A DNA stretch of 64,000 nucleotides from Paenibacillus sp. FSL R5-0912. GTDB lineage: Bacteria > Bacillota > Bacilli > Paenibacillales > Paenibacillaceae. Shown piece by piece: positions 25,580 to 33,787 of the stretch. The notes under the pieces were generated by a model that saw only the letters and a list, made by a program, of their open reading frames with translations, was not told the DNA's origin and did not search any database. Location: contig NZ_CP009282.1 in assembly GCF_000758605.1 (NCBI RefSeq), positions 7,316,001-7,380,000 of the forward strand, written 5' to 3'. Position numbers and translations under genes: made by a program. The first letter of the stretch is position 1; every line of letters begins with the position of its first letter.

Positions 25580-26683
25580 TTATTTTGCCGCCATCTCAAC
25601 AATTTCGTTCGTATAGGCTGCATTCACATCAGATGCTGTCTTGATTACTCCGAATTTGAGCGCAATATCAGCTGTCTGCTGGAATGCCGCTGCATCCGTA
25701 TACCCCATCTTGGAAGCATCGAAGCCCTCCGGCTGAATCAGCTTGGCAACTTCAGTCATCATGGTCAGCTGATGCTCGCGGGACGTACTACCTTCTTCCG
25801 CAAGCTTCATTACACTGTCCACAGCCGCTTCTGGATCGGCTATCGCATCTGCCCAGCCTTTGAGAGAAGCACGGACGAACTTGGCTGCCGTCTCCTTATT
25901 GGCTTCCAGCCACTCCTTGTTGGCGAACAGGTTGTCTTCGAGCATCGCCACACCCTCGTCATTCATGTCGATTACACTCAGGTCCTCTGCCTTGATACCT
26001 GATTCCAGCACCACCTGATATTCGTTGTAGGTCATGGCCGAAGCTGCATCAATCTCACCGCCGAGGAATTGGTCCATGGTGAAGCCCTGCTTGGTGAAGT
26101 TCAGATCTTTATTAGAATCCAGTTTGTATTTATCAAAGAGTGCCAGAATTTCGAACTCGTTACCGCCCATCCAGTTGCCGACCTTCTTGCCCTTCAGGTC
26201 AGCCGGTGTAGCGATACCCGCGTCCTTCTTGGATACCAGCACCAGGCCGCTCTTCTGGAAGATCTGGGCGATCTGCACCAGCGGCATTTCCTGCTCCTGG
26301 CTGGTCAGCAGACTCGCCACCCAGTCTACGCCGATGTCCGCCGAACCGCCGGCCACCTGCTGCTCCGGCACGATATCCGGACCGCCGGGCAGAATCTCGA
26401 CATTTAGCCCTTCTTCTGCATAATAGCCTTTGTCCTGAGCTAAGAAGTAACCGGCGAACTGCGCCTGTGGTACCCACTTGAGCTGCAGCTTCACGGTAAC
26501 CGGATCCGCCGCCGGTTCTGTAGTTGCCGCCGCTTCCGGTGAAGCCGCAGCCGCATTGCCCGCTGTCGCCTCTGCCGCCGGGGCAGTATTGTTATTGCCG
26601 CCGCAGCCTGCCAGCAGTGAAATCATCATAATAACCGCCGCCATCATTAACCCGCCACGAAATTTGCTTTTTTTACCGTTCAT
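25580..26683 (-). CDS. Substrate-binding lipoprotein of a ThiY/NMT1-like ABC importer
   Basis: The 367-residue product starts at ATG 26683 behind GGGGGAG. It carries a lipoprotein signal with lipobox LLAGC (cysteine near residue 22), followed by an alanine/threonine-rich spacer and an NMT1/THI5-like periplasmic-binding fold (VKLQLKWVPQAQFAGYFLAQDKGYY is the typical first segment). ThiY-type relatives bind pyrimidine precursors of thiamine. Because the gene lies between pyrimidine catabolism genes and its permeases, the ligand here is more probably a pyrimidine, dihydropyrimidine or hydantoin. That assignment is inference. Confidence 0.88.
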   Translation of the reverse strand: MNGKKSKFRGGLMMAAVIMMISLLAGCGGNNNTAPAAEATAGNAAAASPEAAATTEPAADPVTVKLQLKWVPQAQFAGYFLAQDKGYYAEEGLNVEILPGGPDIVPEQQVAGGSADIGVDWVASLLTSQEQEMPLVQIAQIFQKSGLVLVSKKDAGIATPADLKGKKVGNWMGGNEFEILALFDKYKLDSNKDLNFTKQGFTMDQFLGGEIDAASAMTYNEYQVVLESGIKAEDLSVIDMNDEGVAMLEDNLFANKEWLEANKETAAKFVRASLKGWADAIADPEAAVDSVMKLAEEGSTSREHQLTMMTEVAKLIQPEGFDASKMGYTDAAAFQQTADIALKFGVIKTASDVNAAYTNEIVEMAAK

Positions 26684-26848
26684 CTCAGCAACTCCCCCTA
26701 CCAAATTGAGTTTTGTAATCCGGCCAAACACAGCATGGTTGCCATCGTGGTGCTCTATGCATACGGTCATGCGTTGACAGCTTCTCTATATCCCGTCAGC
26801 GCAGAAGCCGGATGTAACAGGTACAGGGTGTTACGGTTGTTGCAGGTG

Positions 26849-27748
26849 TTACGCACGCTGGGAGGGATGCCACTTGATGAATACCTTCTCCAGCCGTTCA
26901 ACGGCCAGGTAAAAGATCACTCCGGCAATGGCTGCCAGCACAATGCAGGACCAGCCCAGCGGCATTTTGGCCACCTTAATGGAGTTGGAGAGCAGATAGC
27001 CGAGTCCCCGCGAGGAGAAGAAGAACTCCCCGACAATGGCTCCAATCATACTCGCCGTAGCGTTGATCTTCAGCGCCGTGAATACATAGGGCAGGCTGTT
27101 CTGAATCCGCAGATAGCGGAATACCGCCGGTTTGTCCGCTGCATAAGAATGCATCAGATCAAGGGCCAGTGGATCAACAGCCGCCATGCCTTTGTAGGCA
27201 TTAATGGCCATAGCCGCCATCGTGGTCGCAGTAACAATAGCGGCCCGTGAGCCGATGCCGTCACCGAACCACAGGTTCATGATCGGGGCAAGCGCCACGA
27301 TCGGCACGGCATTCAGCGCAGCTACCATTGTCAGGCTGCCCCCGCCCCAGCGGGGCCAGGCCGTTGCGGCCAGTGCAATGAGGAAGCCGCAGGCTGAACC
27401 AATCAGCATGCCAAGGACGGCTTCTGCGAGGGTGTATCCGGTGTAAGAGAGCAGCAGGCTGAAGTTATCCCGCATAGCTTCAGCTATGGCCGAGGGCAGC
27501 GGCAGCTGATATTTCTTCAAATCGAAGATTCGGTGAAACACTTGATATTCCCACAACACCAGGAATATCACCCCGGCCAGGAGGGGAAGGATGATTCCGG
27601 GACTCAGCCGCCGAAAGGGACGGCGGGGATTCTTAGACTTCCCTGGTTCTGATGAAGTTCCGTTGTTAGATGCAGAATTCGGAGCAGAACCCGCCTCCGC
27701 GCCGGCAGAAGTAATGAATGGGATATCGCGCACAGAATTGCTTGCCAT
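26849..27748 (-). CDS. ABC transporter permease (ThiX/SsuC-like), second copy
   Basis: About 299 residues, with a proline- and asparagine-rich cytoplasmic N-terminal tail (about 50 residues) and then six hydrophobic segments of the binding-protein-dependent transport fold. The EAA-like loop reads DLMHSYAADKPAVFRYLRIQNSLPYVFTALKI. The start ATG at 27748 shares one base with the stop codon of the preceding permease (TGATG) and has AAAGGAGGG at good distance; both indicate coupling. It partners the neighbouring permease as a heterodimer in the membrane. Confidence 0.88.
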   Translation of the reverse strand: MASNSVRDIPFITSAGAEAGSAPNSASNNGTSSEPGKSKNPRRPFRRLSPGIILPLLAGVIFLVLWEYQVFHRIFDLKKYQLPLPSAIAEAMRDNFSLLLSYTGYTLAEAVLGMLIGSACGFLIALAATAWPRWGGGSLTMVAALNAVPIVALAPIMNLWFGDGIGSRAAIVTATTMAAMAINAYKGMAAVDPLALDLMHSYAADKPAVFRYLRIQNSLPYVFTALKINATASMIGAIVGEFFFSSRGLGYLLSNSIKVAKMPLGWSCIVLAAIAGVIFYLAVERLEKVFIKWHPSQRA

Positions 27749-28560
27749 CAGCGGCTCCCTCCTTTGGGACGGAATTCCGGCTGCCATGGCGCCACCAGAC
27801 GTTCGGCCAGGCTCATCAGCCAGTAGCTTGCCATGCCGAGCAGGGCGCCGACCAGTACCGTGGACCAGAACATATACGTATGAGAAGGGCCGTAGTAGAG
27901 ATTGCGGAGCATAATTACACCGATGCCGTGCTGCGCACCCATCAGCTCAACGAGAATAGCTCCCGTTACAGCCAGCGGTGCAGCAATCTTCAGGCCGCTG
28001 AACAGACCCGGCAGCGCTGCGGGGAAACGCAGCTTCCAATAGACCGCCCAAGGCTTAGCGGCATAGGAATGCATCAGCTCCAGTGCGGATAGATCCACAC
28101 TGCGCAGTCCGCGCAGCATGTTAAGCGCCACTGGGAAAAAGGTGATATACCCGGATATAATAATCCGCGACACCTGCTCGTCGCGTACAATGCCGTAGAT
28201 AATCGGCGCCAGGCCAAGGATTGGAATCATCTGCGAAGCAATGGCATAAGGGAAGGCAAGCTGTTCTATTGTCTTCGACAGGCTCATCAGCACTGCCAGA
28301 ATGACCCCGGCCAGCGCTCCGATCAGAAATCCGACACCAGCGTTGCCGAAGGTGGCCCCGCCCTCTTTCAGGAGCGTCCCGCTATACTTCCAGAGGGTTG
28401 CGGCCACTTCATGAACATAAGGCAGCTTGGACTGGGCCAGCGGCGTCTTCGCTACGTTCAGCAGCCACCATGAGACAGCCTCCCAGACCACCAGCAAACC
28501 AAAGATCCAGACGAACAGCGGCAGCACGCGCTCCCGCATAAACGCACTGTTCTGCTTCAT
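27748..28560 (-). CDS. ABC transporter permease (ThiX/SsuC-like), first copy
   Basis: A 270-residue integral membrane protein with six hydrophobic segments. The EAA-like cytoplasmic loop, which contacts the ATPase, is ELMHSYAAKPWAVYWKLRFP. It begins two bases after the ATPase stop codon and is coupled to the next permease by TGATG. Together they form the import channel for the ligand of the ThiY-like protein. Confidence 0.9.
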   Translation of the reverse strand: MKQNSAFMRERVLPLFVWIFGLLVVWEAVSWWLLNVAKTPLAQSKLPYVHEVAATLWKYSGTLLKEGGATFGNAGVGFLIGALAGVILAVLMSLSKTIEQLAFPYAIASQMIPILGLAPIIYGIVRDEQVSRIIISGYITFFPVALNMLRGLRSVDLSALELMHSYAAKPWAVYWKLRFPAALPGLFSGLKIAAPLAVTGAILVELMGAQHGIGVIMLRNLYYGPSHTYMFWSTVLVGALLGMASYWLMSLAERLVAPWQPEFRPKGGSR

Positions 28561-28562
28561 GC

Positions 28563-29345
28563 CTACACCCCTTCGAAGCTGTCGCGGATGCGGGCGATCA
28601 GTTCAAAAAACTCAGGACTGTTTCTCATCTCCGCCGTCCGCGGGCGCGGCAGCGGAATATCAACAATCGCAGACAGTCTTCCCGGATGCGGGGATAGCAC
28701 GAATACTCTGTCTGACAGGAAGATGGATTCAGGGATGCTATGAGTGACGAATACAATCGTGCTCTGGACCTTGCTCCAGACGGAGAGAAGCTCTTCATTC
28801 AGGCGTTCGCGGGTAAATTCGTCCAGCGCAGAGAAGGGTTCATCCATGAGCAGAATTTCCGGCTCCATCGAGAGTGCTCTGGCGATGGCTACGCGCTGCT
28901 GCATCCCTCCGCTCAGCTGCCAGGGATATTTATCAGCGAACCCCTGCAATCCCACGAGATCCAGCAGTTCCAGCGCTTTATCCTCGCGGACCGATTTCTT
29001 AACGCCCATCAGCTCCAGCGGCAGCGTAATATTATGTTTGACCTTCCGCCAGTCATACAGCACCGGACTCTGAAAGACAATCCCATACTTTTGTGCCAGC
29101 CGTGCTTCCTTCGCCGTCTTCCCGGCCACCATGATATTTCCGGCTGTTGGTGTTATAAGATCTGCCATCAGTCTCAGCAGTGTGGTTTTACCGCATCCGG
29201 AAGGCCCCAGCAGGGACACGAACTCTCCTTTGGCAATATCAAGACTTACCTGATGCAGCGCAAGCACGTCAGCCGCTTCCGTCTGATACCGCATCTCGAC
29301 GCTCTCCAGCTGTATTTCAGGAATTTTCGTCGCTACTAATGACAT
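28563..29345 (-). CDS. ABC transporter ATP-binding protein (ThiZ/SsuB-like)
   Basis: A 260-residue nitrate/taurine/thiamine-precursor-type ATPase: Walker A GPSGCGKTT, Q-loop VFQSPVLYDW, signature LSGGMQQRVAIARAL, Walker B ILLMDEPFSALD, and H-loop FVTHSIPES. The ATG at 29345 is preferred over 29363 because GGGGGAG lies 7 nt before it. It is the first gene of the import operon. A GlnR/TnrA box lies 35-51 nt upstream and the ATTAGACA half-palindrome about 130 nt upstream, the same arrangement as in front of preT. Confidence 0.92.
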   Translation of the reverse strand: MSLVATKIPEIQLESVEMRYQTEAADVLALHQVSLDIAKGEFVSLLGPSGCGKTTLLRLMADLITPTAGNIMVAGKTAKEARLAQKYGIVFQSPVLYDWRKVKHNITLPLELMGVKKSVREDKALELLDLVGLQGFADKYPWQLSGGMQQRVAIARALSMEPEILLMDEPFSALDEFTRERLNEELLSVWSKVQSTIVFVTHSIPESIFLSDRVFVLSPHPGRLSAIVDIPLPRPRTAEMRNSPEFFELIARIRDSFEGV

Positions 29346-29379
29346 TCCCAGCTCCCCCTTCATCCCTGAATCTATTGTA

Positions 29380-29396
29380 TGTTAAATAACATAACA
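29380..29396 (-). promoter_or_regulatory. GlnR/TnrA box upstream of the importer operon
   Basis: TGTTAAATAACATAACA matches TGTNA-N7-TNACA and is identical at 15 of 17 positions to the box before preT. Its position next to the ATPase start implies nitrogen control of import together with catabolism. Confidence 0.72.
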
Positions 29397-29475
29397 CATA
29401 TGTTTTGAAAAAACGCCTTTTTTCTTATTCCGTGTTCGATTAACTAACATCTTACACTTTGCTCTGCAGACCCAC

Positions 29476-29494
29476 ATTAGACAAATCGTAAAAT
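29476..29494. promoter_or_regulatory. ATTAGACA half-palindrome upstream of the importer operon
   Basis: ATTAGACAAATCGTAAAAT keeps the left half of the 20786 palindrome exactly and 5 of 8 positions of the right half. It lies 80 bp beyond the GlnR/TnrA box, in the same order as at the preT promoter. Confidence 0.45.
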
Positions 29495-29677
29495 GGACTC
29501 TGAGAAATTCCGTCATTTTGTCCAGGAGCCCGTTTGTATTGTTAATAATCTAGAATTGTGCCGATAAAGTTAGTATGTATTCTCACCCTCTGTTGCCGGA
29601 TTCCTGCCAACTGTTATCTATGCAGTTGTGTGATATCATTTAACTATATCTACTCTTATAGAGGAGACCTTGAGCCA

Positions 29678-29728
29678 ATGTTCAAAGCCTATTCCTACAC
29701 ATGGAGGCGCTACCCATGGAATCCATGA
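29678..29728 (+). CDS. Possible 16-residue leader peptide before the GGDEF gene
   Basis: An ATG at 29678, preceded by GAGGAG (29661-29666), opens a 16-codon frame rich in aromatic and basic residues (MFKAYSYTWRRYPWNP). It ends in a TGA overlapping an ATG of the GGDEF gene (ATGA at 29725). The arrangement suggests translational coupling, but the 11-nt spacing is long and chance cannot be excluded. Confidence 0.3.
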   Translation: MFKAYSYTWRRYPWNP

Positions 29729-31308
29729 TTTCCAACTATATAGTCATCGTCTCAATCTCAGGTGTGCTGAGCGCATTGCTGGCGCTGTTTGCCTATTATA
29801 GGAAGACAGATTTCTCCGGTCTAAAAGCTTTCATTGTAAGCTCAGCTGCTTCGGCGATATATACCTTCGGGTTCGCGCTGGAACTCTCCGGCAGCACCAT
29901 GCAGGAAATTGCGTTGTGGGTTAAGCTGGAGTACCTCGGTATGCCTTATATCGCCCCCTCCAGTTTGCTGATGATTATGCACTTCGTAGGTCTGGAGCGG
30001 CTGATTTCCAAAAAACTGCTGACCGTCCTGTATTCGGTGCCCGTGATCTCTACTATGCTCGTATGGACCAACGAGTCCCATCACCTGTTCTATCAATCCA
30101 TGCATTTCCGGGAAGGTGCCCCTACGCCGCTAATCGATATCGTTATGGGGCCCTGGTATATCGTGCAAGGCAGTCTGACCTTCGGCTGCATGCTGGCCGG
30201 CATGTGCCTTATTCTCTGGCGCTGGAACCGGATGAAGCGGGCTTACCTGCGGCAGATGGTGATCATCTTCATCGGGCAGTTTCTGCCTGCGCTGGGCGCA
30301 TTCCTCTACCTGATAGATGCGACCCCGTATGGAATGGACCCCGTGCCCGTAATCATGAGTGTAACGTCCACCCTGTATATATGGGCTATTCTCTCCCGGG
30401 GTATGCTTACCGCCGCGCCCATTGCCCGCGAGAATCTGTTCGAGAGCATGCGGGACGGCGTGCTGGTCATGGACCTCTCGGACAAGCTTGTCGATTACAA
30501 CCGGGCCGCAGCCGGGATGCTGCAGGATCTCGATGCCTCCGCAATCGGCAGGCCGCTGGCACAGCTGTTCCTTCCCGCCGGCAAGGAAGCTGTCGATTAT
30601 GTGATGAATTCCAATCCCGGGGACAGCGAGGAGCAGGAGCTTGTCTGGAATATGGGGGAGGATGTCCGTTATTACCAGATTCGCTCCTCCCCGGTGCAGA
30701 AGCATGACGGGCATCTGGCCGGACGGATGATTATGCTGATCGATGTCACTGAACGGACACTGCTCCAGGAGAAGCTCCTGCAGCTGGCCACCATCGACAG
30801 TCTTACCGGTATTTATAATAGGACGCATTTCATGGAACTGAGCCGGGGCTTGCTGGAGGAAGCGGCCGAACGCTCCGCCCCCTTTTCGATCATTCTGCTG
30901 GATATCGATTTCTTCAAAAGCATCAATGACCGTTACGGACACCAATATGGCGATATGGCATTGCAGCATGTAGTGGGTATATGCAGCCGGCATGTGCGGG
31001 AAAAGGATATCTTCGGACGTTATGGAGGCGAGGAATTCGTCTTATGTCTGCCGGATACTCCCTTGAAGCAGGCGGCGGTCATCTCAGAGCAAATCCGCGG
31101 GGATATCGAGCGCAGCGCTTTCTACACGCTGTCCGGGTCCATCAATGTAACGGCAAGCTTCGGTGTAGTGGAAGCCTTCCGCAGTAATATATCGCTGGAG
31201 GAGCTGCTCTCCGAAGCCGATCATGCGCTCTACACCTCCAAGCGTAACGGCCGCAATGCCGTTCACTTGTCCAGTGGTTCTGCGATCACGCATTTCAAAC
31301 CCGTATAA
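29716..31308 (+). CDS. 7TM-PAS-GGDEF diguanylate cyclase
   Basis: About 530 residues. The first 215 hold seven hydrophobic segments of the histidine-kinase N-terminal 7TM type. About 225-345 form a PAS-like sensor (GVLVMDLSDKLVDYNRAAAGML). The C-terminal 170 residues form a GGDEF domain with an intact RYGGEEF signature and an RxxD inhibitory site (REKD) five residues before it, so product feedback is expected. It makes cyclic di-GMP at the membrane. The start at 29716 has GGAGG at 8 nt; 29725 is an alternative. It is a single gene followed by a strong terminator. Confidence 0.9.
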   Translation: MESMISNYIVIVSISGVLSALLALFAYYRKTDFSGLKAFIVSSAASAIYTFGFALELSGSTMQEIALWVKLEYLGMPYIAPSSLLMIMHFVGLERLISKKLLTVLYSVPVISTMLVWTNESHHLFYQSMHFREGAPTPLIDIVMGPWYIVQGSLTFGCMLAGMCLILWRWNRMKRAYLRQMVIIFIGQFLPALGAFLYLIDATPYGMDPVPVIMSVTSTLYIWAILSRGMLTAAPIARENLFESMRDGVLVMDLSDKLVDYNRAAAGMLQDLDASAIGRPLAQLFLPAGKEAVDYVMNSNPGDSEEQELVWNMGEDVRYYQIRSSPVQKHDGHLAGRMIMLIDVTERTLLQEKLLQLATIDSLTGIYNRTHFMELSRGLLEEAAERSAPFSIILLDIDFFKSINDRYGHQYGDMALQHVVGICSRHVREKDIFGRYGGEEFVLCLPDTPLKQAAVISEQIRGDIERSAFYTLSGSINVTASFGVVEAFRSNISLEELLSEADHALYTSKRNGRNAVHLSSGSAITHFKPV

Positions 31309-31317
31309 ATTCATAAC

Positions 31318-31375
31318 AATAACACTACCCTCATGCCCGGAGAGAATCCTCAGCACGGGGGTAGTGTTATTTTTG
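31318..31375 (+). terminator. Intrinsic terminator after the GGDEF gene
   Basis: AATAACACTACCC (31318-31330) pairs with 31359-31371 over 13 bp, followed by TTTTT. Confidence 0.85.
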
Positions 31376-31413
31376 AGGAAATTCTTTTTGGGTACCAGAG
31401 AGGATGGAATGTC

Positions 31414-31694
31414 GTGGATAAGTTAACAGAAATATTAGAGGCCAAGCAAGTGGAGTTTGAAATCCTCCATCATGAAAGACAGATTCGTACAGCGCTAAGC
31501 CTAAAGAGGTTGAGCAGATAACCGGCTCTACCGTTGGCAATGTTTCCATGGTACTTCCCCTGCCCTATATTCTGGACAGAGGGCTTTTCCGTTACCCGTT
31601 TATTTACGGAGGCACAGGCGTGCCGGTATCCACACTCAAGCTTAATCCGCATGACTTGGAGAAGCTGAATCAAGTGGTTGCTTTTGGGGATTAG
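31414..31694 (+). pseudogene. YbaK/ProX-type aminoacyl-tRNA deacylase remnant
   Basis: The beginning (GTG 31414: VDKLTEILEAKQVEFEILHHERQIRTA) and, in another frame, the end (KPKEVEQITGSTVGNVSMVL then LPYILDRGLFRYPFIYGG and STLKLNPHDLEKLN) of a YbaK-like protein are both recognisable. The central part, including most of the editing-site region, is missing. The two ends are joined near 31495 with loss of frame. Intact relatives are about 150-160 residues and clear mischarged tRNA. This copy cannot make a functional enzyme. Confidence 0.8.
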
Positions 31695-31716
31695 TCTCGG
31701 CTTCGGCTGCGGAGTA

Positions 31717-32571
31717 TCACCTTGCGCCCTCCAGGAAATATTCCACGCTCCGCAATAAACCCGATGGCAGCTCCTCCAGCTGAAGATACGCCTTAAGCTC
31801 CAGCAGCACCCGTTCACGGTTATCCCCGAAGACATCCACAATCCGGGCAAGGCGTTCCCAAGAGGCTATGTCTGCGCGGAATTCCTGGTCCGTCATCGGC
31901 ACTCCATGTGACTCCACAAGCACGTGCGCCTTATAGCCGGAGATAAGCCCCAGCAGCTTAAGGAACCCCGTACTGCTGTAGCGGCGCGGCCCGCCGTATA
32001 CGGAGGGTCCCAGAGCATCTCCCAGGAAGAGAACTTTATCTTCTATAACATGCAGGACGCAGGAATCAGCTGAATGATCACCGCCCACATGGTTTAGCTT
32101 ACAAGTGACTCCGCCCAGATCTACAGTAATGCTTCCGCTAAATATAAGATCAGGCGGACACACGGTAATTACCCGCGGAGAGCCATATTCCAGGCGGATA
32201 TGCTCTGCACTCCCCTCACTGATGGTCCCCTCCTGCACCAGGCGCTCCAGCTCTTCATCACTTCCGCTCAGCCCTGCGAGCCGGTTAAGTACCCGCGCCG
32301 TTTCTTCATGCGCAATCACAGGGACGTTCCAGGCTGTCATTCCGAAGGTGTGGTCCCAATGCCAGTGCGTCAAGGCCAGCAGATCCGGCTGACGCCAGCC
32401 CCCTCTTGCCAGCTCTTCCCGGAACAGCTCCGCATGGGCGGGGGAATTCCCCGCATCCATCAGCAGTGTCCGGCGTGAGCCGGAGACGGCCGCCAGGATC
32501 GGGCGGTCCGTGTCATGCTCCGCATGCATGATAAGAATATGCGGACTTAGCTCCTGAAACTTATGTTCCAT
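31717..32571 (-). CDS. MBL-fold metallo-hydrolase
   Basis: About 284 residues. The zinc-binding signature is THWHWDH (H69, H71, D73, H74), with further ligands likely at HVGGDHSADS and FLGDALGPS and near LVESHG. Such proteins hydrolyse esters, thioesters or lactones; the substrate is not evident. The start at 32571 has AAAGGAAG at 8 nt; an ATG at 32589 adding six residues is an alternative. It is encoded alone and convergent to the YbaK-type remnant. Confidence 0.88.
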   Translation of the reverse strand: MEHKFQELSPHILIMHAEHDTDRPILAAVSGSRRTLLMDAGNSPAHAELFREELARGGWRQPDLLALTHWHWDHTFGMTAWNVPVIAHEETARVLNRLAGLSGSDEELERLVQEGTISEGSAEHIRLEYGSPRVITVCPPDLIFSGSITVDLGGVTCKLNHVGGDHSADSCVLHVIEDKVLFLGDALGPSVYGGPRRYSSTGFLKLLGLISGYKAHVLVESHGVPMTDQEFRADIASWERLARIVDVFGDNRERVLLELKAYLQLEELPSGLLRSVEYFLEGAR

Positions 32572-32842
32572 ACACAACTTCCTTTCCATAGCTATACCTT
32601 AAAGGGTAGAGTAAGCAGAATAAAAGGCATTCTGCCGGAGTATATCCTCTTCCTCTTTTGGTGATAACAGCACCATTAGCAGTTTTTCATTCACAGTATT
32701 CTGTTCCAAATTCTATCTTCATGTTGCCTGAGTTTCAGCTTTTAATCAAATGCCCTTGTTTGCCTTGACGGGTTTTCAGTTTAATAAGAGATAGCCAGTG
32801 TTGAAACTGGCGTAGAGCAGGCTGATACAAGGAGGGCGTTCT

Positions 32843-33688
32843 ATGATTAAGATCGGGCTTACCGGCTTCGGAGACCACGAGGAGCTGTACGGCAAAATCA
32901 AACCTGCCGACCGGCTTCCTGCATATAGCGCTTATTTCTCCATTGTGGAGATCGACAGTTCTTTCTATGCTGTGCAGCCGGTCAAGAATTATGTGAAGTG
33001 GGTTAACCAGACGCCGGAGCAGTTCAAGTTCATTGTGAAGGCTTACCAGGGGATGACCGGACATCTCCGTGATAAAAAAAATTATTACTATACGCCGGAG
33101 GAGATGTACCGCGCCTTCCATACCTCCATTGCCCCTGTGCGTTCGGCAGGCAAGCTGGCCATGACGCTGTTCCAGTTCCCTCCCTGGTTCGACTGCACCA
33201 AGGACAATGTGGAATTTCTGCGTGAGGCTAAGGAAAGAATGCTGGATGTGCCCTCCGCCATCGAATTCCGCAACGATTCCTGGTACAGTCCTGAGCTGCG
33301 CAGCAGAACTTTGCAGTTCCTGGAGCAGGAGGGCTGGATTCATACCATAGCCGATGAGCCGCAGGCTGGTTCAGGCTCGATCCCGATTGTACCGGTCGCT
33401 ACTACGCCAGACATCACCTATGTACGGCTGCACGGCCGCAATACCGGTGGCTGGAATCAGAGCAGTCATCCCGATTGGCGGAAGCTGCGATATCTGTACC
33501 GTTACAGCACCGAGGAACTGGTGGAATGGAAGAACCGTCTGCTTACACTTACGCAGAGCAGCCGTGATATCTACGTAGTCTTTAATAATAATTCCGCCGG
33601 TGATGCTACACCCAATGCGCAGGAGCTGCAGTCCCTGCTTGGGATTGACGGCGGTTTGGCCCCGCGCCAGCTGGATTTATTCACCTGA
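32843..33688 (+). CDS. DUF72 (YecE-like) protein
   Basis: A 281-residue member of the DUF72 TIM-barrel family. Typical segments are IGLTGFGDHEELY, YSAYFSIVEIDSSFYAVQP, FIVKAYQGMTGH, FQFPPWF, AIEFRNDSWY, TYVRLHGRNTGGW and VFNNNSAGDATPNAQEL. Function in the cell is unknown; structural relatives are endonuclease IV-like barrels. The ATG at 32843 follows AAGGAGGG. It is followed closely by the amylase gene in the same direction, but the 99-bp gap leaves the operon question open. Confidence 0.92.
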   Translation: MIKIGLTGFGDHEELYGKIKPADRLPAYSAYFSIVEIDSSFYAVQPVKNYVKWVNQTPEQFKFIVKAYQGMTGHLRDKKNYYYTPEEMYRAFHTSIAPVRSAGKLAMTLFQFPPWFDCTKDNVEFLREAKERMLDVPSAIEFRNDSWYSPELRSRTLQFLEQEGWIHTIADEPQAGSGSIPIVPVATTPDITYVRLHGRNTGGWNQSSHPDWRKLRYLYRYSTEELVEWKNRLLTLTQSSRDIYVVFNNNSAGDATPNAQELQSLLGIDGGLAPRQLDLFT

Positions 33689-33787
33689 GGTTCGGAGGTC
33701 TACATAAATCTCTTCTACTCCTTGCTGAAGCAACAGACCCAAGAATTGTTCCATTCGTTTCACAACCCTTAAGGAGGCTAACCTGGA

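Noticed and set aside
26684..26848. TPP riboswitch or extra operator before the ThiY-like gene
   Set aside because: No TPP core elements were seen. The GTGTTACG direct repeats near 26827 and 26850 are short and not shared with the other promoters.
30130..30993. 287-codon minus-strand frame opposite the 7TM-PAS-GGDEF gene
   Set aside because: Antisense to clear domains; no start signals.
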